Positions 8,901 through 10,731 of a stretch of DNA of 10,731 nucleotides are shown piece by piece. The DNA is taken from assembly GCA_905214865.1 (NCBI GenBank), contig CAJMNO010000047.1, positions 1 to 10,731 on the forward strand, read 5' to 3'. Position 1 is the first letter of the stretch. The number at the start of each line of letters is the position of its first letter. The notes beneath the pieces were generated by a model. It was not told the DNA's origin. It made no database searches and saw nothing but the letters and a program-made list of their open reading frames with translations. The stretch is from an uncultured bacterium (lineage in GTDB: Bacteria; Actinomycetota; Coriobacteriia; Coriobacteriales; Atopobiaceae). A program made the translations under genes and the position numbers.

Positions 8901-9184
8901 TTGGAGAGCGTGAGCTCGAGCCCCGTGCCGGCGACGCCGACCTCCCGCGCGCGGCGCTGCATCTCCCACTCGCGCGGCTCCTTCTCGGACTGCATGCGCC
9001 TGAGGAACGTCGGCTGGTCGAAGACGAAGCGAAGCTCCCTCACCTTGGAGAGCTCCTCCTTGAGCTCGCCGTAGGCGTGGACGGTGAAGTATGAGGCGAT
9101 GATGGACAGCCTCGCGTCCTCGCCGATGGCGTCCTTGAGCGCGTCCCCGAGCCGCTGCCGGCCGGTGTTGTCCAGGTACTCCAA
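5939..9184 (-). CDS. PLD-like/SNF2-type helicase of the defence operon
   Basis: A 1081-aa superfamily 2 DNA helicase/translocase. Residues 1 to about 190 form a phospholipase-D-like domain: MGSAANAFTLEGLG at 144-157 corresponds to the GSxNxTxxGL half of an HKD site, but the expected HxK just upstream is not visible, so the site looks degenerate. The helicase follows: ADSVGLGKT 276-284 (Walker A), DESH 367-370, SATPVNN from 405, LVFTAFADTADYLF near 700-715, the ATDCISEGQNLQ region near 780, and QRFGRIDRLG 815-824 (arginine fingers). A run of five aspartates at 630-634 sits in an acidic linker between the two RecA lobes. The start is a TTG with AAGGAGGG 7 nt upstream; that site overlaps the end of the regulator gene, 3 nt away. 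In the family such proteins act with DUF4391, Mod and Res; direct DNA cleavage by this subunit is doubtful if the PLD site is dead. Confidence 0.93.
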   Translation of the reverse strand: MEYLDNTGRQRLGDALKDAIGEDARLSIIASYFTVHAYGELKEELSKVRELRFVFDQPTFLRRMQSEKEPREWEMQRRAREVGVAGTGLELTLSNSINQRALAHECAEWARERARFRTARKPGMIATSGSYVVENPHGEDEAFMGSAANAFTLEGLGYERRAGVVTGVSHFQSSAEAAGLRAMFEGVWENQQLVEDVTGAVIEQLETLYRENPPELVYFLTLYHLFRDYMEDQEDPIRPGLKFEQSVVWNKLYDFQRDAVVGAIRKLEKYKGCIIADSVGLGKTFEALAVIKYYEERNARVLVLCPKRLRENWTLYTRDNDDRNPLAEDRFAYTVLNHTDLSRYRGMSGDVDLGHLRWGNYDLLVIDESHNFRNKSTDADKKDRYTRLIEDVIKAGVRTKVLMLSATPVNNRLLDLRNQIELITEGDDSYLAETDGIESITHVTRLAQQRFTEWSKLSDSDRTTESFAAMVNPDYFKLLDVLTIARSRKHIVRYYGASSGSFPTRRKPLSFREPIDSEGELPPMGVLNDEIARLTFAQYQLLGYVRMDAQAKYEARYGDTWGKDFQSQVHRTTAVANLMRVNVLKRMESSVSSFRITLSRILEGCEALRRQLGELDPGAAYDASEAAEFDDDDDAEEFAAGGRVHVDLCDVDTLRLADDLDYDIGKLHELLDYAERVTPERDAKLARLRSFIEGKVRNPYNPGNRKVLVFTAFADTADYLFEQLAPQLKAELGLECAEVTGDRNRTWSLRLPRTTFEEVLGHFSPVSKELSAEDRALGEVDVLFATDCISEGQNLQDCDCLVNFDIHWNPVRIIQRFGRIDRLGSANRQIQLVDFWPDVDLDEYIQLEGRVKGRMALMDASATGEENVLEDKAPDKMNDLMYRKRQLEQLQTEVLDLEDISGGISITDFAFDDFRVELQRYDRDHPGLLEQTPDGIHAVAPIPERLRGEVKPGVVFCLRQNDPARDPKDSNPTFPYYVVYVTADGSRMSKHTQPKAALDLMRAACSGQEEPIEELCSQFNRETDDGRRMEGYAELLNGVVSAITGVQETAGIDALFDLGEVGSGVALGFDDYSLVSFVVLR

Positions 9185-9187
9185 CGA

Positions 9188-9391
9188 CTAGCCCTCCTTC
9201 GACAGGCTCTCGATGAGGCACATCTTCACGTAGGCGGTGAGGCTGAGCCCCTTCAGCTCTGCCGCCTCCTTGGCAGCGTCCCGCAGGTTCCGCGGGATCC
9301 TCATGGTGACCGGGACGTTCTCCGAGCCCACGAGGAACGCCTGGATCTCTGTGGGGGTGGCACCGGAGTCGACGAGCTCTGAGTACTTCAT
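9188..9391 (-). CDS. Ribbon-helix-helix (Arc/CopG-like) DNA-binding protein, probable operon regulator
   Basis: This 67-aa protein is the first gene of the operon. The C-terminal 42 residues fit a ribbon-helix-helix fold: strand VPVTMRIP, helix LRDAAKEAAELKG, turn, helix SLTAYVKMCLIESL. The N-terminal 25 residues (MKYSELVDSGATPTEIQAFL) are a short extension. The ATG at 9391 is preceded by GAGGAG (9399-9404) at 7 nt; a longer reading from an upstream start would run through the promoter and operator repeats, so it is rejected. Members of this fold bind DNA as dimers at short repeats, and a direct repeat lies over the predicted transcription start (9414-9431), so autorepression of the defence operon is plausible. 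No toxin gene partners it, so it is not a classic antitoxin here, although the fold is shared with antitoxins. Confidence 0.8.
   Translation of the reverse strand: MKYSELVDSGATPTEIQAFLVGSENVPVTMRIPRNLRDAAKEAAELKGLSLTAYVKMCLIESLSKEG
9192..9199 (-). promoter_or_regulatory. Ribosome binding site supporting the helicase TTG start
   Basis: AAGGAGGG on the minus strand, 7 nt before the TTG at 9182-9184. It is the strongest ribosome site in the operon and lies within the last codons of the regulator gene. It justifies the non-ATG start. Confidence 0.8.
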
Positions 9392-9413
9392 GGGGGCTCT
9401 CCTCGAATGCTGT

Positions 9414-9431
9414 GTGCAGTACAAGTGCAGT
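9414..9431. promoter_or_regulatory. Candidate operator: direct repeat GTGCAGT x2
   Basis: GTGCAGT occurs at 9414-9420 and again at 9425-9431, 11 bp apart (one helical turn). The span also contains a partial palindrome, TGCA-N7-TGCA (9415-9429). It sits at the predicted transcription start, just downstream of the -10 and upstream of the regulator's ribosome site. It suits a dimeric ribbon-helix-helix repressor; binding is inferred. Confidence 0.5.
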
Positions 9432-9433
9432 CC

Positions 9434-9442
9434 ATTCTAGCA
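9434..9442 (-). promoter_or_regulatory. Extended -10 promoter of the defence operon
   Basis: The minus strand reads TGCTAGAAT: a TGn extension plus TAGAAT, one base from TATAAT. No good -35 lies 16-18 bp upstream, as is tolerated with an extended -10. Predicted transcription would start near 9427, about 36 nt before the regulator ATG. Confidence 0.5.
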
Positions 9443-9559
9443 GAGAGCTTGCAGGTTTCTGGCAGATGCCGGTCAACGGACAGATGGGAGAAGCGCCAAC
9501 CGAGGAAAAGGCCGAAATACTCCCAAAGGACAGCAAGTAGCCCATTCTGTACACCCACG

Positions 9560-9603
9560 GTGGCCAGGATGGAAGCGGCGGACGGCGCGGACAGGCTGGC
9601 CAC
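9560..9603. repeat. Inverted repeat, 8-bp arms, 28-bp spacer
   Basis: GTGGCCAG (9560-9567) is exactly complementary to CTGGCCAC (9596-9603). The long spacer argues against a terminator and fits a protein-binding or oriT repeat. Confidence 0.55.
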
Positions 9604-9622
9604 GGATGCAACCCCGTTGGCG

Positions 9623-9636
9623 CAGACTGGCGTCTG
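9623..9636. repeat. Hairpin CAGAC-TGGC-GTCTG
   Basis: Perfect 5-bp arms around a 4-base loop. The arms extend to 8 bp if one G-T wobble pair is allowed. No T-run follows, so it is not a standard terminator. Confidence 0.5.
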
Positions 9637-9661
9637 TGCCCCCGGTGACACCCCCGCGGGC

Positions 9662-9672
9662 CGGACCGTCCG
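9662..9672. repeat. Short palindrome CGGAC-C-GTCCG
   Basis: Perfect 5-bp arms around a single C. It is more like a protein-binding site than a hairpin because the loop is too short. GACCG recurs just after it. Confidence 0.4.
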
Positions 9673-9688
9673 ACCGACCTTTCGCTCT

Positions 9689-9704
9689 GCGGGGGATGCC
9701 CCGC
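9689..9704. repeat. GC hairpin GCGGGG-GATG-CCCCGC before mobC
   Basis: Perfect 6-bp GC arms with a 4-base loop, 20 nt before the mobC start and just before its ribosome site. It could be part of oriT or could affect mobC translation. There is no T-tract. Confidence 0.5.
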
Positions 9705-9724
9705 GCCCCTGGGGGGTGACCGAC

Positions 9725-10150
9725 TTGAGCCGAGACGCCATGCCGAACCGCCTGAACGTCCGCGTGTCCGACGAGGAGCTCGAGGCCCTGCGCAGGGCCT
9801 CCGCCGAGCTCTCCTGCTCGAGGAGCCAGGTGGTGAGGCTCCTCATCCACTGTCTCGCGGACGGCGAGGCGCGCATGGGTTTCGGCACCGTCGCCTTCGA
9901 CTACGAGACCTCGCACGGCATCGTGCGCAACCTGCGCGCCATTGGGACGCTCTACAACCAGTCCGTGGCCGCGCTGAACACGATCGCTAAGGTCGCCCGC
10001 GAGTCGCCGGACGAGGTGACGGCCGAGGACGCGCTCGAGACCCTGAGGGTCGTGGACGCGGAGATGACCTACGTGGCGGACTCCATCGGATGCCTCCGCG
10101 AGGACGTGGCGAGGCTCTCCGACAGGCCAGCCGTCTTCCTCTGGAGCTGA
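9725..10150 (+). CDS. mobC: MobC-like mobilisation accessory protein
   Basis: A relaxosome accessory protein that in the family binds oriT and assists the relaxase. The N-terminus (MPNRLNVRVSDEELEALRRA and on to about 45 residues) fits a ribbon-helix-helix domain. The following segment, with IVRNLRAIGTLYNQSVAALN, matches the helical MobC signature in which Asn/Gln sit around 'N-x-N-Q'. The C-terminal third is helical. The TTG at 9725 is chosen because GGGGGTGA (9712-9719, one mismatch to a full ribosome site) stands at good spacing. It gives 141 aa; the ATG at 9740 (136 aa) is the main alternative but lacks a ribosome site. The relaxase follows after 5 nt. The open frame continues upstream to 9407, but that part has no domain-like sequence and covers the repeats. 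Confidence 0.72.
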   Translation: MSRDAMPNRLNVRVSDEELEALRRASAELSCSRSQVVRLLIHCLADGEARMGFGTVAFDYETSHGIVRNLRAIGTLYNQSVAALNTIAKVARESPDEVTAEDALETLRVVDAEMTYVADSIGCLREDVARLSDRPAVFLWS

Positions 10151-10155
10151 CGCGC

Positions 10156-10680
10156 ATGCCGGCGATCAAGGCCATATCGGGGCACACGGGTCTCGCAGCC
10201 GCGAGGAGGTACCTCGAGCGGGACGGGAGGGCGCTCGCCAGGGACCTGCTGCACTTCTCGCGGATCGACGAGGCCGCGCGACAGTCGGGGCGCGGCGTGG
10301 ACGCCTTCGATTGGGACGTGGCCATGGATGAGACGAGGCGCGCAAACGGCAACGACGCCCCCTGGCGCGGCAGGCCGGCCAGGACCTACAAGCACTACGT
10401 CCTCTCGCCCGACCCGCGCGACGGCGTCTCGCTCGAAGAGCTAAGGAGGCTCGCCGTGCGCTGGGCCGAGGAGAGCTTCCCGGACTTCCAGGTGGCCATC
10501 GTCTACCACGACGACAACGAGGGGCACATCCCCCACGCGCACGTGGTCGTGAACAACACGGACCTCGCCACGGGCAACAGGCTCCGCGACCCCGACCCCG
10601 GCCTCCTGAACGGGCGCCTCCAGGCGATCGCGTGGGACATGGGGCTCTCGCACTTCGAGGGCAGAATCGACGCGGGGTGA
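10156..10680 (+). CDS. Relaxase/mobilisation nuclease domain protein, short form
   Basis: This enzyme would nick oriT through a tyrosine and stay covalently joined to the 5' end of the transferred strand. Tyr19 in AARRYLERDGR is the likely nucleophile. RTYKHYVLSP (76-85) is the core strand. The HIPHAHVVVNN segment (124-134) carries the metal-binding histidines H124, H127 and H129. This fits a MobA/VirD2-like (MOBP or MOBQ) domain. The start ATG has GGAG 9 nt upstream and lies 5 nt after mobC, so the two form an operon. The protein ends at residue 174, shortly after the catalytic core, without the C-terminal region common in relaxases; the stop is followed by no obvious continuation in any frame for the 51 bases left. 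It may be a natural minimal relaxase or a truncated one. The sequence style is close to Coriobacteriia relaxases as I recall them. Confidence 0.88.
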   Translation: MPAIKAISGHTGLAAARRYLERDGRALARDLLHFSRIDEAARQSGRGVDAFDWDVAMDETRRANGNDAPWRGRPARTYKHYVLSPDPRDGVSLEELRRLAVRWAEESFPDFQVAIVYHDDNEGHIPHAHVVVNNTDLATGNRLRDPDPGLLNGRLQAIAWDMGLSHFEGRIDAG

Positions 10681-10709
10681 ACTGAGTCAACACCTCGGAC
10701 AGGCAAATG

Positions 10710-10718
10710 TGACATAAT
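10710..10718 (+). promoter_or_regulatory. Possible extended -10 promoter after the relaxase
   Basis: TGACATAAT is a TGn extension plus CATAAT, one base from TATAAT. It lies in a short AT-richer stretch between the relaxase stop and the window end. No good -35 is seen and any gene it serves is outside the window. Confidence 0.3.
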
Positions 10719-10731
10719 CACGCGGCAAGCA

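Larger units (their letters stand above)
9443..9724. other. Non-coding divergent intergenic region, candidate oriT
   Basis: No convincing gene is seen on either strand. The region separates the divergent defence and mobilisation genes and lies immediately upstream of mobC, the usual place for an origin of transfer. Its right half (9560-9704) holds four inverted repeats, listed separately. A longer-range pair also exists: CACCCCC (9649-9655) with GGGGGTG (9712-9718). At 9535-9543 AAGTAGCCC is a loose match to the AAGTGCGCCC nick core of MOBQ-type origins, too weak to call a nick site. CCATTCT recurs at 9432-9438 and 9542-9548. No plus-strand promoter for mobC could be identified with confidence. 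Confidence 0.45.

Noticed and set aside
8823..9611. Minus-strand 262-codon frame overlapping the helicase and regulator
   Set aside because: It runs out of frame through two well-supported genes and has low-complexity Arg/Gly/Pro sequence.
9689..9704. GC hairpin as a rho-independent terminator
   Set aside because: No T-run follows on either strand and it lies just upstream of a gene start.
9407..9724. Upstream extension of the mobC frame
   Set aside because: The extra residues show no domain, the stretch contains the operator and inverted repeats, and a ribosome site supports a start at 9725.
1..10731. CRISPR arrays, tRNA or rRNA genes, insertion sequences
   Set aside because: No regularly spaced repeats, no RNA gene signatures and no transposase frame or terminal repeats were seen.

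Overview
The window is GC-rich bacterial DNA. It carries a defence operon on the minus strand and, divergent from it, a small plasmid-type mobilisation module on the plus strand. The relaxase and MobC-like proteins resemble those I recall from Coriobacteriia (Olsenella, Collinsella and Eggerthella relatives). GC-rich codon use and strong Shine-Dalgarno sites fit that class. The taxon is inferred from recall, not from a search.

Region 1 (1-9442, minus strand; transcription runs from high to low coordinates) is one tightly packed operon. In order of transcription it holds: a promoter and operator-like direct repeat; a 67-aa ribbon-helix-helix regulator; a 1081-aa protein with a PLD-like N-terminus and an SNF2-type helicase; a DUF4391 protein; an unrecognised AT-rich 268-aa protein; a type III-like beta-class adenine methyltransferase (Mod); and the N-terminal 830 residues of a type III restriction helicase (Res), which is cut by the window start. 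Gene junctions are 4-nt ATGA overlaps or gaps of 3-11 nt, so the genes are probably co-transcribed and translationally coupled. The core set of PLD/SNF2 helicase, DUF4391, Mod and Res is an expanded type III-like restriction system. From memory it resembles the four-gene 'RL' candidate defence system of Gao et al. 2020; that match needs checking.

Two parts differ in base composition from the rest of the operon: the middle of mod, between its two catalytic motifs and including the expected target-recognition part, and the whole 268-aa gene. Each is about 37-38% GC in hand-counted 60-base samples, against 62-67% in the flanking genes. This suggests replacement of the specificity region and separate acquisition of an accessory gene.

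Region 2 (9443-9724) is non-coding and rich in inverted repeats. It lies just upstream of mobC, where an origin of transfer would be expected. Region 3 (9725-10680, plus strand) holds a MobC-like accessory protein and a short relaxase with the HxxHxH metal-binding motif. The last 51 bases hold only a possible extended -10 promoter. Together the layout suggests a defence operon travelling on a mobilisable element.
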